A stretch of 64,000 nt of DNA from an uncultured Cryomorphaceae bacterium (lineage in GTDB: Bacteria; Bacteroidota; Bacteroidia; Flavobacteriales; Schleiferiaceae), in assembly GCA_937120475.1 (NCBI GenBank), contig CAKZJV010000007.1:760068-824067 (forward strand), given 5' to 3'. The position numbers and the translations under genes were made by a program. Below are positions 7,781 through 18,710 of this stretch, piece by piece. The stretch's first letter is position 1. Every line of letters begins with the position of its first letter. The notes under the pieces are model-generated. The model had not been told where the DNA came from. It was given only the letters and a program-made list of their open reading frames with translations, and made no database searches.

Positions 7781-10338
7781 TAAACAAGAGGTTGAGAATT
7801 TTCAGCAGACCAATTTTCTGCTTCCTCTCTTAACCGGTAGGTGGTTACAAAAGTTTCATTAGCCCTCTCACTATTCCACAAAGCCGGTATTAGTACCACC
7901 GAGTAAATTACCACTCCTAGTATAGAGGGTAACATACCTTCGTGAAAAGCTTGGCCTTCGATAATATTGCCGATGGTACCATCGGCCAAAAGGAATACTG
8001 CAAAAAAGATGTAGTATATGGTAAAAGCTTTAGGGAAAAAGCTTCTTCGCTTAAAAAAAGCCAGGTTTAGAAATACTTGAGCCGAGATGGAACATAGCAG
8101 TATAAGTGCAGTGAAAAAGATAATAGCTGAATCACGATTGCTCATCAGGTCTGAAAACAAGTAGTAGTACATATTACTGCCCTTGAGGTATCCTCCGCTA
8201 ATCAATTCGTAAATATTTCTCAAAGGACTAACGATCAGGTGCAAAGCGATTAAAAGCAACCACCCTCCCACCTGCCGGTGTTGTTTCACCCATTTTTCAG
8301 GTTCGGGATTGGCATTCTTCCACACTTTCCTGAAAAAATGGAGGCTCAATACGATAACACCCCCTACCATCAGGAAAACTATAAGGCCACCCACCCAGGC
8401 ATCACTGCTGTCACTACCCGGCCCAAAATCATAGATGACATTAAAACCTATGGCAGCCTGCATTTTTTCATGATCCTTAATAAAGGTATCGTACTCCCCG
8501 GCCTCCAGGTAGCTTTGTTTGAGGTGATAGTGGTGATGAAGGGAAAGCTTGCGATACTTTTCATCGTAATTCGATTTAAAGGAATAAACGTAAGCATCCC
8601 GGTCTATTTGATCCTCCTCCTCTCCCCCGGACCAATCCAAGGGCATCAGGTTTATATGTACATCTATTTCAACGGGAGACGATAAGGCATAGGGTGCAGA
8701 GCGAGCGGGCGTTTTTTCAACGTAAGCGTAATTTTCAAGGCTCAAAGCATACGTCTCCAACTGGTAAATTTCCTGGGCCGGGTCATAAAACCAAATTCGG
8801 GGTAAACGGTAGCTCTCCCAGGTTACAAAGGTGTTTTCAGAAGGTTTATCCTCATAACGTAAGTCTTCCTTCAATTCCATATTAGGGTATATGGAACTAT
8901 AATACTCCAGGTAATCCTGCCCGATGGATTCCAATGTACTGGACTGGAAGTAGCTTCGAATATAGTCGGCTTGAACGCCCTTGTATTCCGTCCGTATCTT
9001 AAACAGGGATTCATCCGTACTATCTTCAGGAACGCTGATATCCTGGTAAACCTTCACGCTTCCCCGGGAATTTTCCGTGTTCAACGCGGCAATTCTCTTT
9101 TCACCTTTTCGGATGATCAGGCCCTTTTCATAGGCCGGAAAGTTCCGTTTATTCAGTGGGCCACCCGCTGCGTTAATGGTGGGGTCGATATATACCAGCT
9201 CACGCTGATCCTGCAAAGCGACCACGCAATGATTAAACTGAAAGGGGGAAATGGTGTATTCATCCACCGATTTGGTGAGGCTGGTATTGACCAAAACCGG
9301 GTAAGCGTCATAGCCCACGGCCGAAAACAAAGCACACAGTAAATAACTTTTTCCTTTACAATCGCCAAAACGTTGGTTCATCACTTCCTCAGGCGCGGTG
9401 GGTATATAGCCATTTCGGCCATCTTCAAAACCGAGGTAACGGATATCGTTCTGAACAAAATCCGTGATCAAACGCAACTTTTGAGAAGCATTTTTAGCCG
9501 TGTCAATACCTGGTATCTGCTTTAACAATGGCTGGTAATTCCCATCGAGCGGATAATGCGGCAAACAGGTTTTCACCACCTGCTCCCACGACTGGTAATT
9601 GGAAACCTCCACCATCGAATAAGGATCATACCAGGAAGGTGTATTATCCTCCGTAATTTTTGCCGGTATATCCTCCTGGTACCAGTACCACTCCACTTGT
9701 CCGTTAACCACTTGCTTTTCGGGTGCCGGGGCATTATTGCGCCTGAAAATTTTCAAAGGCCGGGCCGGGTGTTCCAATAGGCGAAAGGAGAGGCATGCAA
9801 TGGGCGTAGTGTGCTGAAAGTAGCGAAAGAAAAAATCATGCTCAGGGTAGGCTTCATTTTTACCACTGAGGGTATAGCTGTACTCCAGTATATCGCCCTT
9901 GCGGATATCAGTCAAATTAAGCACCACCGAAACCGCACCATTGTAGATATAACGGTCCATCTGGGTTTCATTATCCAGTACTTTCAAACGATTGATATCC
10001 AGCTTTTGAATAAACTGGCCATCCCGGATTATTCGCACCTCATGCAGGTAAAGCTTCTGATAACCGGGGTCAAAGCCTACGGTAAAATCGCTGAACTGCT
10101 GAACCCCTTCCGAAGTAAGCAAACGGAAAGCGAGGTGCTTGTACGTTTCATTGGTTTGGAAATTAACCTGGGTATCATCCAACAAAAGATGGGTGCCACC
10201 GCTGCCATCAGGGCTCTTTACATTTTTTAAGCCTACCTCTTTTACCCAGGCGGGAGGGGCTTGTACTGATACGCCCTTTAAATTAGCCGCAGCCAGTAAA
10301 GGGCTTACCAGCAACAGTGAAAATAAAAGTGATTTCAT
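7780..10338 (-). CDS. DUF3857 and transglutaminase-like membrane protein
   Basis: This 852-residue exported protein has a signal peptide (LLLVSPLLAAA), an N-terminal DUF3857 beta domain, a transglutaminase-like cysteine-protease fold and about five C-terminal transmembrane helices. The catalytic triad is present: Cys in RFGDCKGKSYLL, His in FQFNHCVVAL and Asp in VYIDPT. The enzyme domains should lie in the periplasm. Such proteins are widespread in Bacteroidota but their substrate, perhaps peptides or a polymer, is unknown. It is coupled to terC downstream and follows glyA after 19 bases. Confidence 0.87.
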   Translation of the reverse strand: MKSLLFSLLLVSPLLAAANLKGVSVQAPPAWVKEVGLKNVKSPDGSGGTHLLLDDTQVNFQTNETYKHLAFRLLTSEGVQQFSDFTVGFDPGYQKLYLHEVRIIRDGQFIQKLDINRLKVLDNETQMDRYIYNGAVSVVLNLTDIRKGDILEYSYTLSGKNEAYPEHDFFFRYFQHTTPIACLSFRLLEHPARPLKIFRRNNAPAPEKQVVNGQVEWYWYQEDIPAKITEDNTPSWYDPYSMVEVSNYQSWEQVVKTCLPHYPLDGNYQPLLKQIPGIDTAKNASQKLRLITDFVQNDIRYLGFEDGRNGYIPTAPEEVMNQRFGDCKGKSYLLCALFSAVGYDAYPVLVNTSLTKSVDEYTISPFQFNHCVVALQDQRELVYIDPTINAAGGPLNKRNFPAYEKGLIIRKGEKRIAALNTENSRGSVKVYQDISVPEDSTDESLFKIRTEYKGVQADYIRSYFQSSTLESIGQDYLEYYSSIYPNMELKEDLRYEDKPSENTFVTWESYRLPRIWFYDPAQEIYQLETYALSLENYAYVEKTPARSAPYALSSPVEIDVHINLMPLDWSGGEEEDQIDRDAYVYSFKSNYDEKYRKLSLHHHYHLKQSYLEAGEYDTFIKDHEKMQAAIGFNVIYDFGPGSDSSDAWVGGLIVFLMVGGVIVLSLHFFRKVWKNANPEPEKWVKQHRQVGGWLLLIALHLIVSPLRNIYELISGGYLKGSNMYYYLFSDLMSNRDSAIIFFTALILLCSISAQVFLNLAFFKRRSFFPKAFTIYYIFFAVFLLADGTIGNIIEGQAFHEGMLPSILGVVIYSVVLIPALWNSERANETFVTTYRLREEAENWSAENSQPLV

Positions 10339-10357
10339 AATGGTTAAGGTTTACTGA

Positions 10358-11629
10358 TCAGGCAAAAAGCGGGTACGCCTTCATTAGCTCATTTACTTCT
10401 TCTTTTACCGCTGCCAATACTGCCTCGTCCTGGTAATTCACAATAGCACGATCAATAAAACCGGCAATCTTTTCCATGGCTTCGTCTTTAAGCCCACGGG
10501 TGGTAATGGCCGGAGTGCCAATACGGATACCACTGGTTACAAAGGGTGATTTATCGTCAAAAGGCACCATGTTTTTATTCACCGTAACATCAGCCTTACC
10601 CAGAGCATTTTCAGCGTCTTTGCCAGAAATATTCTTATTCCTGAGGTCAATCAGCATACAGTGGTTATCCGTACCACCGCTAATGATGTTATATCCTTTT
10701 TCTACCAGGGCTTTAGCCAGGGTACGTGCATTTTTTTGCACCTGCAGGGTATATTCAAAGAAATCATCACTGAGGGCTTCTCCAAATGCTACCGCCTTAG
10801 CGGCAATAACGTGTTCCAGCGGGCCACCCTGGGTTCCCGGAAAAACGGCCGAATCCAATATAGCACTCATCATTTTAATATTACCCTTGGGTGTTTTAAG
10901 CCCCCAGGGGTTCTCAAAATCCTTACCCATCATAATAATTCCGCCCCGTGGACCGCGCAGGGTTTTATGCGTAGTTGAAGTTACTATGTGGCAATGCGGT
11001 AAGGGGTCGTTCAGCAAACCCTTGGCAATAAGTCCGGCCGGGTGCGAAATATCAGCCAGCAAAAGCGCCCCAACCTCATCCGCTATCGCGCGAAAGCGTT
11101 CGAAGTCCATATCCCGCGAGTAAGCCGAGGCCCCGCAAATAATCATGGCCGGTTTTTCGACCCGGGCCTTCTTGGCCACCTTATCGTAATCAATAAGACC
11201 CGTGTCCTCTTCTACCCCGTAAAATGAAGTTTGGTACAGCTTTCCTGAAAAATTAACCGGTGACCCGTGGGTGAGGTGCCCGCCATGGGAAAGGTCGAAG
11301 CCCATAATTTTATCACCGGGCTTCAGGCATGCCAGGAATACCGCGGCATTGGCCTGGCTTCCACTATGCGGTTGTACGTTTACGTACGCTGCACCAAATA
11401 AAACCTTAGCCCGTTCAATGGCGAGGGTTTCCACCTCATCCACCACCTCACAGCCGCCATAATACCTTTTACCGGGAAAGCCTTCCGCATATTTATTGGT
11501 AAGCACTGAACCCATGGCCTCCATAACCTGTTTACTTACAAAGTTTTCTGAAGCTATTAGTTCAATACCTTCCGTTTGACGCGCTTTTTCAGCATTAATG
11601 AGGTCGAAAATTTCCTGGTCTCTTTCCAT
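10358..11629 (-). CDS. glyA: serine hydroxymethyltransferase
   Basis: GlyA interconverts serine and glycine with transfer of a one-carbon unit to tetrahydrofolate, using pyridoxal phosphate. The 423-residue length is normal. The PLP lysine is Lys222 in [13 protein letters not shown], and [16 protein letters not shown] and the HGGHLTHG segment are typical. It starts at ATG 11629 with no obvious -7 element. The two genes downstream on the same strand are unrelated in function, so any operon is loose. One-carbon flux links it in theory to ftcD nearby. Confidence 0.97.
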   Translation of the reverse strand: MERDQEIFDLINAEKARQTEGIELIASENFVSKQVMEAMGSVLTNKYAEGFPGKRYYGGCEVVDEVETLAIERAKVLFGAAYVNVQPHSGSQANAAVFLACLKPGDKIMGFDLSHGGHLTHGSPVNFSGKLYQTSFYGVEEDTGLIDYDKVAKKARVEKPAMIICGASAYSRDMDFERFRAIADEVGALLLADISHPAGLIAKGLLNDPLPHCHIVTSTTHKTLRGPRGGIIMMGKDFENPWGLKTPKGNIKMMSAILDSAVFPGTQGGPLEHVIAAKAVAFGEALSDDFFEYTLQVQKNARTLAKALVEKGYNIISGGTDNHCMLIDLRNKNISGKDAENALGKADVTVNKNMVPFDDKSPFVTSGIRIGTPAITTRGLKDEAMEKIAGFIDRAIVNYQDEAVLAAVKEEVNELMKAYPLFA

Positions 11630-11780
11630 GAAGCGTTTTTTTCGGGGGTATGTTAATTTTTTAATATTTGCCGGATGGCGATTACCACCATTCCAAAGGC
11701 CGAAAATAAAACAAGCAGCCGGGATGGTAAAATTTATTCAACCGCCCTTAAATACTTGAAACTGAAAATAAATAAAGAAC

Positions 11781-13052
11781 ATGCTTACCGCCAATAACCC
11801 CGATCGTAAAACCTGGTTATCCATTCCTGATAGTACCGACTTTCCCATTCAGAATATTCCCTTCGGGGTTTTTATGGCTGAGGACGATATTGTTTGCATC
11901 GGAACGCGAATAGGTGACTACGCCATCGATCTTTCGGCCTTGCACCAATATGGCTACCTGGATGGCCTGGAATTACCCGATGATGTTTTTTTGCAAGACA
12001 CCCTGAATGATTTTATTACCCTGGGTCGGCCGTTATGCCGTGCGGTTCGCAATCGCATAGCAGAACTTTTTGATCGCGAAAACCAGGAGTTGCAAAGCAA
12101 TACCGAACACCAAAAGGAAATTCTTTTTGAAATTGATCACGTTCAAATGCTAATGCCCGTGTTCATTCAGGATTACACCGACTTTTATTCCAGCCGTGAG
12201 CACGCTGAAAATGTGGGTATTATGTTCAGAGGTAAAGAAAATGCCTTGATGCCCAATTGGTTACACATGCCTATCGGTTATCACGGCCGCTCTTCCAGCA
12301 TTATTATTTCCGGTGAAGATATTCATCGCCCGAAGGGACAAACCATGCCACCCGATGCTCAAAAACCGGTTTTCGGGCCGTCCAAACGTTTGGACTTTGA
12401 GTTGGAGATGGCTTTTATAACCACCGATGGTAAGCCGCTGGGAGAAAGCATTGCGGTAGGAGAAGCAGAAGAATACATTTTTGGAATGGTGCTGTTTAAC
12501 GACTGGTCCGCCCGCGATATTCAAAAGTGGGAATATCAGCCGCTCGGGCCCTTCCTCGGGAAGAACTTCGCTTCTTCCATATCTCCCTGGGTGGTTACCC
12601 TCGATGCGCTGGAACCCTTTCGGGTACAGGGGCCTGAGCAGGAACCCACCCCGCTGGAATACTTGCAAAACGATGGCCCAAAAGGTTTTGATATAAACCT
12701 GCAGGTGTACCTCGCGCCTGAGGGAGGATCGGAAACCCGTATCAGCAACTCCAATTTTAAATACATGTATTGGAGCATGGCCCAGCAGCTAGCGCACCAC
12801 ACGGTGAATGGTTGTAACATTAATACGGGTGATATGATGGCCTCCGGAACCATAAGCGGACCTACTGAAGATAGCTACGGTTCTATGCTGGAACTAAGCT
12901 GGTCAGGTTCCAAACCCCTAAAACTCGGAAACGGTGAGGAAAGAACCTTCATTCAAGATCACGACACCATCCGCATGACCGGATACGGTCAAAAAGGCAG
13001 CCTGCGAATAGGCTTTGGTGAAGTATTGACCAAGGTGCTTCCAGCCCGTTAA
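11781..13052 (+). CDS. fahA: fumarylacetoacetase
   Basis: This enzyme cleaves fumarylacetoacetate to fumarate and acetoacetate, the last step of tyrosine and phenylalanine degradation by homogentisate. The 423-residue protein has the N-terminal FAH SH3-like domain and the catalytic FAH domain with the motifs MPIGYHGRSSSI, DFELEMAF, FNDWSARDIQKWEYQPLGPF and ASGTISGP. The acidic metal ligands of the DFELEM segment are present. It stands alone; no other homogentisate-pathway genes are visible in the window. The start at ATG 11781 matches family length. Confidence 0.95.
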   Translation: MLTANNPDRKTWLSIPDSTDFPIQNIPFGVFMAEDDIVCIGTRIGDYAIDLSALHQYGYLDGLELPDDVFLQDTLNDFITLGRPLCRAVRNRIAELFDRENQELQSNTEHQKEILFEIDHVQMLMPVFIQDYTDFYSSREHAENVGIMFRGKENALMPNWLHMPIGYHGRSSSIIISGEDIHRPKGQTMPPDAQKPVFGPSKRLDFELEMAFITTDGKPLGESIAVGEAEEYIFGMVLFNDWSARDIQKWEYQPLGPFLGKNFASSISPWVVTLDALEPFRVQGPEQEPTPLEYLQNDGPKGFDINLQVYLAPEGGSETRISNSNFKYMYWSMAQQLAHHTVNGCNINTGDMMASGTISGPTEDSYGSMLELSWSGSKPLKLGNGEERTFIQDHDTIRMTGYGQKGSLRIGFGEVLTKVLPAR

Positions 13053-13178
13053 TTAAGGGGTTTTAAAGGTTTTATCTATGGTCTCCTGCTTCTTCAATTC
13101 TACATTTCGTTCGGGTGTGATATTTGATTTGTGGGTAGTGAAGGCAATGAGTATATTCGATATAGTGCCTAATTTTTC

Positions 13179-15407
13179 ATGACAGAAGCAGAAATAGCAT
13201 CCGAAAATAAAGATATCACTCAACGATTTCAGACGTTGATGCGTGCCATTCGCGACCGGGTGGACGAAGACGATAAAAAACTGATTAAAAAAGCTTTTGA
13301 CCTGGCCCGTGATGCGCACTCCGAGGTGCGCAGAAAATCCGGTGAACCGTATATTCTCCATCCTTTGGAAGTAGCCACTATAGTGGCCCGCGAAATCGGG
13401 CTGGGCCCGGTTTCCATTTCAGCCGCTCTCATACATGATGTGGTGGAAGACAGTGAATATACCCTGGAAGATATCGAGCGTTTATTCGGTGAAGAAATTG
13501 CCCGTATCATTGATGGGCTCACCAAAATATCCGGGGTTTTTGATCAGAATATTTCACTGCAGGCGGAAAACTTCCGCAAAATGTTGCTCACCCTTTCGGA
13601 TGACATCCGGGTGATACTGATCAAGCTGGCCGACCGCCTGCACAATATGCGGACTATGGAAAGTATGCCCCCGCATAAGCAGGTGAAAATTGCTTCGGAA
13701 ACTTTATACCTGTACGCCCCGCTGGCCCACCGCATTGGGCTTTATAACTTTAAAACCGAGCTGGAAGATCTGAGCCTGAAGTACACTGAGCCGGAAGTGT
13801 ATCGAGATATTGTACTGAATATCAAGTCTTCGGAAGCCGGTGAAATCAAATACCTGAAGCAATTTTCCTCGGTAATCAAGAAAAGCCTTAAAAAAGAAGG
13901 TTTTGATTTTACCATTAAGGAAAGAACCAAATCCATTTACAGCATTCGCAAGAAAATGGTGAACCAGGGTGTGAGTTTCGATGAGATTTACGACAAGTTT
14001 GCCATCCGCATAATACTCAACTCTACCCCTGAGCATGAAAAAGCTGATTGCTGGCGGGTTTATTCCATCGTTACCGACCATTACCGCCCTAATCCGGAGC
14101 GTTTGCGCGATTGGATTTCGGCCCCCAAAGCCAATGGCTATGAATCCTTACATACCACGGTAATGGGCCCCGATGGGCATTGGGTGGAGGTACAAATACG
14201 CAGTGCCCGTATGGATGAAGTGGCAGAAAAGGGATATGCGGCCCACTGGAAGTATAAAGAGGATTCCAGCGGGGAAAATAAACTGGACCGCTGGATAGCA
14301 CGCATCCGGGAAATGCTGGAAGCCAACGATGGCTCAGCACTCGAATTTGTGGATGAATTCAAGACCGATCTTTTTGCAGACGAGATTTACGTGTTTACCC
14401 CTAAGGGAGAACTGAAAATACTGCCGGTAAGTGCCACTCCCCTTGATTTTTCTTTCAACATCCATACGGATGTGGGCTTAAAAACCCTGGGAGCCAAGGT
14501 AAACGGCCGTTTGGTACCCCTCAATTACAAATTGCGCAGTGGCGACCAGGTGGAAATTATCACCTCCCTAAAACAAAAGCCCAAGGAGGAGTGGCTGAAT
14601 TATGTGGTTACCTCCAAGGCCAAGGGTAACATCAAGTCCGCCCTAAAGGTGGAACAGAAGGAAATTGCGGCCGAAGGCAAAGAAATATTGAAACGAAAGC
14701 TGAACTATATAAAGGTAAAACCATCGGACAACCTTATTCAGCAAATGGTAAAATTTTACCGCCTTAAAAGCTCTACAGAGCTTTATTACCGGGTGGGTAA
14801 AGGTATTATCGATAACAGCCAGATCAAGGAGTTTATGCAAGAGAACTCCCAGGGTGTGGTCAACTACTTCCGCAAGAAAATTCTGGGTAAATCGCGGAAA
14901 ACCGAAAAATCAGCTCTTAAGCAAGAAAAGGAGGAACAAGGTAAGGACCGGAAAAAAATCCTGGTTTTTGGTAATGAGGAAACCACACTGGACTACAAAC
15001 TGGCTAAATGCTGTAACCCCATTGCGGGTGATGAAGTTTTTGGGTTTATAACCGCCAGCGAGGGTATTAAGGTGCACCATAAAAACTGCCCCAACTCCAT
15101 ATACCTGCAGTCCAACTTTGCCCGCAGGGTAATCAAAGCGAAATGGGTAAGCAGCGAACAATCGGAGTTTTCATCGGTGCTGGTAATCCGGGGAATTGAT
15201 ACGGTAGGCCTGGTGAATAAGGTCACCCAGATTATTTCCAACGACCTTAATGTGAACATCCGCAGCATTAACATTGCCGGGGGCGAAGGAATTTTTGAGG
15301 GTTTGATTACGGTGGTAGTTCGCGACCGTACGCACCTCCACAAAGTGATGGACAAACTGAAAGTAGTTGAAGGTGTTACCTCCGTAGAGCGGAGGTACGC
15401 TGAATGA
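13179..15407 (+). CDS. rsh: bifunctional (p)ppGpp synthetase/hydrolase (RelA/SpoT homologue)
   Basis: This cytosolic enzyme makes and degrades the stringent-response alarmone (p)ppGpp. At 742 residues it has the full domain order: HD hydrolase (His61, and HDVVED at 86-91), synthetase (RTKSIYSIRKKM, YDKFAIRI, ANGYESLHTTV), TGS at roughly 390-450, a helical region, a conserved-cysteine CCNPI segment near 615, and a C-terminal ACT domain. Intact HD and synthetase motifs suggest both activities. TAATTTTT just before the ATG is one base off the -7 consensus, so the transcript may have a very short leader. Confidence 0.95.
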   Translation: MTEAEIASENKDITQRFQTLMRAIRDRVDEDDKKLIKKAFDLARDAHSEVRRKSGEPYILHPLEVATIVAREIGLGPVSISAALIHDVVEDSEYTLEDIERLFGEEIARIIDGLTKISGVFDQNISLQAENFRKMLLTLSDDIRVILIKLADRLHNMRTMESMPPHKQVKIASETLYLYAPLAHRIGLYNFKTELEDLSLKYTEPEVYRDIVLNIKSSEAGEIKYLKQFSSVIKKSLKKEGFDFTIKERTKSIYSIRKKMVNQGVSFDEIYDKFAIRIILNSTPEHEKADCWRVYSIVTDHYRPNPERLRDWISAPKANGYESLHTTVMGPDGHWVEVQIRSARMDEVAEKGYAAHWKYKEDSSGENKLDRWIARIREMLEANDGSALEFVDEFKTDLFADEIYVFTPKGELKILPVSATPLDFSFNIHTDVGLKTLGAKVNGRLVPLNYKLRSGDQVEIITSLKQKPKEEWLNYVVTSKAKGNIKSALKVEQKEIAAEGKEILKRKLNYIKVKPSDNLIQQMVKFYRLKSSTELYYRVGKGIIDNSQIKEFMQENSQGVVNYFRKKILGKSRKTEKSALKQEKEEQGKDRKKILVFGNEETTLDYKLAKCCNPIAGDEVFGFITASEGIKVHHKNCPNSIYLQSNFARRVIKAKWVSSEQSEFSSVLVIRGIDTVGLVNKVTQIISNDLNVNIRSINIAGGEGIFEGLITVVVRDRTHLHKVMDKLKVVEGVTSVERRYAE

Positions 15408-15414
15408 TTATTGT

Positions 15415-15422
15415 TAACTTTG
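15415..15422 (+). promoter_or_regulatory. -7 promoter element TAACTTTG
   Basis: An exact TAnnTTTG match sits in the 34-base gap after rsh and 19 bases before the fur-like ATG, allowing transcription independent of rsh. No clear -33 box was found. Confidence 0.5.
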
Positions 15423-15441
15423 CACCTTTGCTCAGATCACT

Positions 15442-15897
15442 ATGACCGATCAGGAATTTGAAACAGTAAAAGCCGTATTTACAGAATACCTGGAAAAGAA
15501 TGGCCAGCGCAAAACACCGGAGCGCTATGCCATTTTAAGGGAGATCTATGACCATGATGAGCATTTTGACATCGAGTCGTTGTACATCATCATGAAAAAC
15601 AAAAAGTATCGCGTTAGCCGGGCTACTTTATATAATACCATTGAGCTTTTGCTGGATTCCAAACTGGTTCGTAAACACCAGTTCGGGCAAAATCAATCGT
15701 ACTATGAAAAGTCGTTTTACAATAAGCAACACGACCATATTATTATTACCGATACCGGTGAGGTGCTGGAATTTTGCGATCCGCGCATCCAGCAAATTAA
15801 AGATACTGTAGCCGATATTTTCGGTATCAATATCAATTCACACTCGCTCTACCTTTACGGCACCCGTGCCAAAGAAGATCAAACCGAAAAAAACTAA
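15442..15897 (+). CDS. Fur family transcriptional regulator
   Basis: This 151-residue protein has the winged helix of the Fur family ([16 protein letters not shown], then [21 protein letters not shown]) and a C-terminal dimerisation domain with the metal-binding [15 protein letters not shown] stretch. The paired CxxC structural zinc sites found in many Fur proteins are missing; only one cysteine (FCDP) remains. Which metal or peroxide signal it senses cannot be told. It lies between rsh and purA with its own -7 element. Confidence 0.9.
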   Translation: MTDQEFETVKAVFTEYLEKNGQRKTPERYAILREIYDHDEHFDIESLYIIMKNKKYRVSRATLYNTIELLLDSKLVRKHQFGQNQSYYEKSFYNKQHDHIIITDTGEVLEFCDPRIQQIKDTVADIFGININSHSLYLYGTRAKEDQTEKN

Positions 15898-15922
15898 TTG
15901 AACAAATCCTAAACGCTATTTA

Positions 15923-17209
15923 ATGGCTGTAGATGTATTATTGGGCCTCCAATGGGGTGATGAAGGAAAAGGAAAAATCGTAGATGTTCTTACCCGTGAA
16001 TACGATATCATTGCCCGTTTTCAGGGTGGCCCCAATGCCGGACACACGCTGGAGTTTGAAAATATAAAACACGTACTGCACACCATTCCCTCCGGAATAT
16101 TTCACCAGGGTATCAAAAACCTGGTGGGTAATGGCGTGGTAATAGACCCGATCATCTTTAAAAAAGAGGTGGAAGCACTTAAAGGTTATGGTGTTAATGT
16201 AAACGAGTCCTTGCTTATTTCGCGCAAAGCACACCTTATACTCCCCTCCCACCGCATACTGGACGCAGCCTCCGAGGCCTCCAAGGGGAAAAACAAAATC
16301 GGCTCTACCTTGAAAGGTATCGGCCCTACGTATATGGATAAAACCGGCCGGAACGGTTTACGGGTAGGGGATATTGAACTGGACGATTTTGAACAACGCT
16401 ACAATGCCTTGCTGGACAAACACCGCCAGATACTAAGCCATTATGAATACAGCGATTATAACCTGGATAGTATGGAAGCGGAGTGGATGGAAGCGGTGGA
16501 TTACCTGCGTTCGCTGAATCTTATCGATTCTGAGCACTACATCAACGAGGCTATGAAATCCGGTAAATCCATATTGGCGGAAGGTGCCCAGGGATCATTA
16601 CTGGATATTGACTTTGGAAGCTACCCCTTTGTAACCTCCAGTACCACCATGTGCGCAGGCAGTTGCACCGGACTCGGCATTGCCCCTAATCGCATACAGG
16701 AAGTATTCGGCATTTTCAAGGCCTATTGTACCCGCGTAGGTAGCGGCCCCTTCCCTACCGAGCTAGATAATGAAGTGGGTGAGCTTTTACGTAAGAACGG
16801 TCATGAGTTTGGTGCCACAACCGGGCGTCCTAGGCGTTGTGGCTGGTTGGATCTTCCTGCGTTAAAGTATGCCATTGATATTAACGGGGTTACCCAACTC
16901 ATTATGATGAAGTCCGATGTTTTAAGTGGCTTTGAAACCCTTCAGGTTTGTGTGGGTTATGAATACAAAGGCACAAAAATTGATCATTTGCCTTACAGTA
17001 TCGATGAAGGTTTGGTAAAACCCATCTACAAAGAATTGGCGGGGTGGTCCGAAGATATCACCCAACTTGAACACTATGATGAAGCACCTCAATCACTTAA
17101 AGACTATGTTGAGTTTTTACAACAAGAGTTGGGAGTGCCTATTACCATCCTTTCCGTGGGGCCCAATCGCAACCAAACCATACGGATTGAAAAACACGCT
17201 ACGGCTTAG
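15923..17209 (+). CDS. purA: adenylosuccinate synthase
   Basis: PurA joins IMP and aspartate with GTP hydrolysis in the first step from IMP to AMP. The 428-residue length is normal. The phosphate-binding QWGDEGKGKIVD and GGPNAGH motifs at the N terminus, GIGPTYMDK, EGAQGSLLDIDFG and the TTGRPRRCGW segment are all present. The next gene starts inside the last 23 bases of purA, so OstA-like translation is probably coupled to purA. Confidence 0.97.
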   Translation: MAVDVLLGLQWGDEGKGKIVDVLTREYDIIARFQGGPNAGHTLEFENIKHVLHTIPSGIFHQGIKNLVGNGVVIDPIIFKKEVEALKGYGVNVNESLLISRKAHLILPSHRILDAASEASKGKNKIGSTLKGIGPTYMDKTGRNGLRVGDIELDDFEQRYNALLDKHRQILSHYEYSDYNLDSMEAEWMEAVDYLRSLNLIDSEHYINEAMKSGKSILAEGAQGSLLDIDFGSYPFVTSSTTMCAGSCTGLGIAPNRIQEVFGIFKAYCTRVGSGPFPTELDNEVGELLRKNGHEFGATTGRPRRCGWLDLPALKYAIDINGVTQLIMMKSDVLSGFETLQVCVGYEYKGTKIDHLPYSIDEGLVKPIYKELAGWSEDITQLEHYDEAPQSLKDYVEFLQQELGVPITILSVGPNRNQTIRIEKHATA

Positions 17210-18710
17210 CCTTTTTCTCTCAGCTTTTCTTTGTATCGTTTCCTTTCAGTATTCGTTTGCCCAAAAAAAGGAAGGTAAAAAAATACTGATCAAAAATGCA
17301 GATAAGGCCATCTTCCAAAAATCAATTGGGCGTAACCGCCTTTTAGGCAACGTGATTTTTGAACACGAAGGTGCGCTTATGTATTGCGACAGTGCCTGGT
17401 TGTTCAGTAACGATAACCGCATTAAAGCCTATCAAAACGTAAGGCTGAACCAGGGCGACACCCTCTTTTTAACCGGGGATTACCTGCAATATTCCGGTAA
17501 TACCAAACTGGCCAAGGTTACGGGTGAGGAAGTGCGGCTGCGTGATCCCGAAATGGAATTGATCACTACCCGACTTGACCTCGACCGCAATACCGATCTC
17601 GCTTATTATGCCGCAGGCGGTAAAATCATCAATAAAGAAAACGTACTGGTGAGTAAAAAGGGATTTTACAATACCCAGGCCAAGGTTTTTAATTTTAAGG
17701 ATAGCGTGGTGCTCACCAACCCGGATTACGTGATCGAATCCGACACGCTCATTTACAACAGTAATTCGCGCATTGCCTACTTTCACGGACCTACTACCAT
17801 CACCAGCGACAGTAGCTTTATTTATTGCGAAAACGGTATTTACAATACCGTGAGAGATGTAGCCCAGTTTGAGAAGAACGCCTACCTGTACGATAATAAT
17901 AAATACCTGACCGGTGACAGCCTGTATTACGAAAAGAAGGATGAATACGGAGAAGCTTACCAGTGTGTGTTTATTCATGACACGGTGGACAATTATACCA
18001 TTACCGGAGACTATGGGGAATACCGGGGTTCAACCGATAGTGCTTTTGTAACCCTCGACCCTATTTACAGCGTGGTTCAGGATGGTGATACGCTTCACAT
18101 TCACGGTGACACCTTGCTTTCCACCGTCCGGAAGGACAGCCTCGAAAGTTATCGCCTGGTACAGGTTTTTCGTGGGGTAAAATTCTTCAAGAGTGATATG
18201 CAGGGCTGGTGTGATTCCCTCACTTACTCCACCCTCGACTCTATGTTCAGGATGTATTACAATCCTATTGTATGGAATGACAGCAACCAGATTACGGGTG
18301 ATACCATTTACCTTACCCTGAAAGACGACCAGCTCGACAGTATGAAGGTGTATTCCAAATCCTTTATACTCAGCAAAATTGAAGCGGGTAAATATAACCA
18401 GATAAAGGGCCGGAAGATGCTCGGTAAGTTTTACGACAATAGCCTAAGGCGGGTATGGGTAAACGGCAACGGCCAATCTATATATTACCCCAAAAATGAC
18501 GATGAGGAATTCATCGGTATGAATAAGAGTATTTCCAGCAACATCATTATTAAGCTCAAGGAAAACCAGGTGAATGAGATAGGCTATCTCAAAAAACCTG
18601 ATTCTAAGTTATTTCCGATGGATAAGATTCCGGCCGATGAAAAAGAACTGGAGGGCTTTAAACCCCAGTTTTCTCTGCGCCCAAAAAGAAAAAGTGATAT
18701 CCTACAATAA
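17187..18710 (+). CDS. OstA/LptA-like envelope protein
   Basis: This exported protein of about 507 residues contains repeated beta strands of the OstA/LptA N-terminal type (FEHEGALMYCDSAWLF, TGDYLQYSGN, DSLYYEKKDEYGEAY), a fold that carries lipopolysaccharide across the periplasm. I set the start at TTG 17187 because it begins a good signal peptide (LKNTLRLSLFLSAF ending FAQ) and no ATG lies between there and the mature domain; earlier ATGs from 17067 would put an unlikely 40 residues before it. It overlaps purA by 23 bases and abuts the CAP gene. A role in LPS transport is inferred. Confidence 0.82.
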   Translation: MKNTLRLSLFLSAFLCIVSFQYSFAQKKEGKKILIKNADKAIFQKSIGRNRLLGNVIFEHEGALMYCDSAWLFSNDNRIKAYQNVRLNQGDTLFLTGDYLQYSGNTKLAKVTGEEVRLRDPEMELITTRLDLDRNTDLAYYAAGGKIINKENVLVSKKGFYNTQAKVFNFKDSVVLTNPDYVIESDTLIYNSNSRIAYFHGPTTITSDSSFIYCENGIYNTVRDVAQFEKNAYLYDNNKYLTGDSLYYEKKDEYGEAYQCVFIHDTVDNYTITGDYGEYRGSTDSAFVTLDPIYSVVQDGDTLHIHGDTLLSTVRKDSLESYRLVQVFRGVKFFKSDMQGWCDSLTYSTLDSMFRMYYNPIVWNDSNQITGDTIYLTLKDDQLDSMKVYSKSFILSKIEAGKYNQIKGRKMLGKFYDNSLRRVWVNGNGQSIYYPKNDDEEFIGMNKSISSNIIIKLKENQVNEIGYLKKPDSKLFPMDKIPADEKELEGFKPQFSLRPKRKSDILQ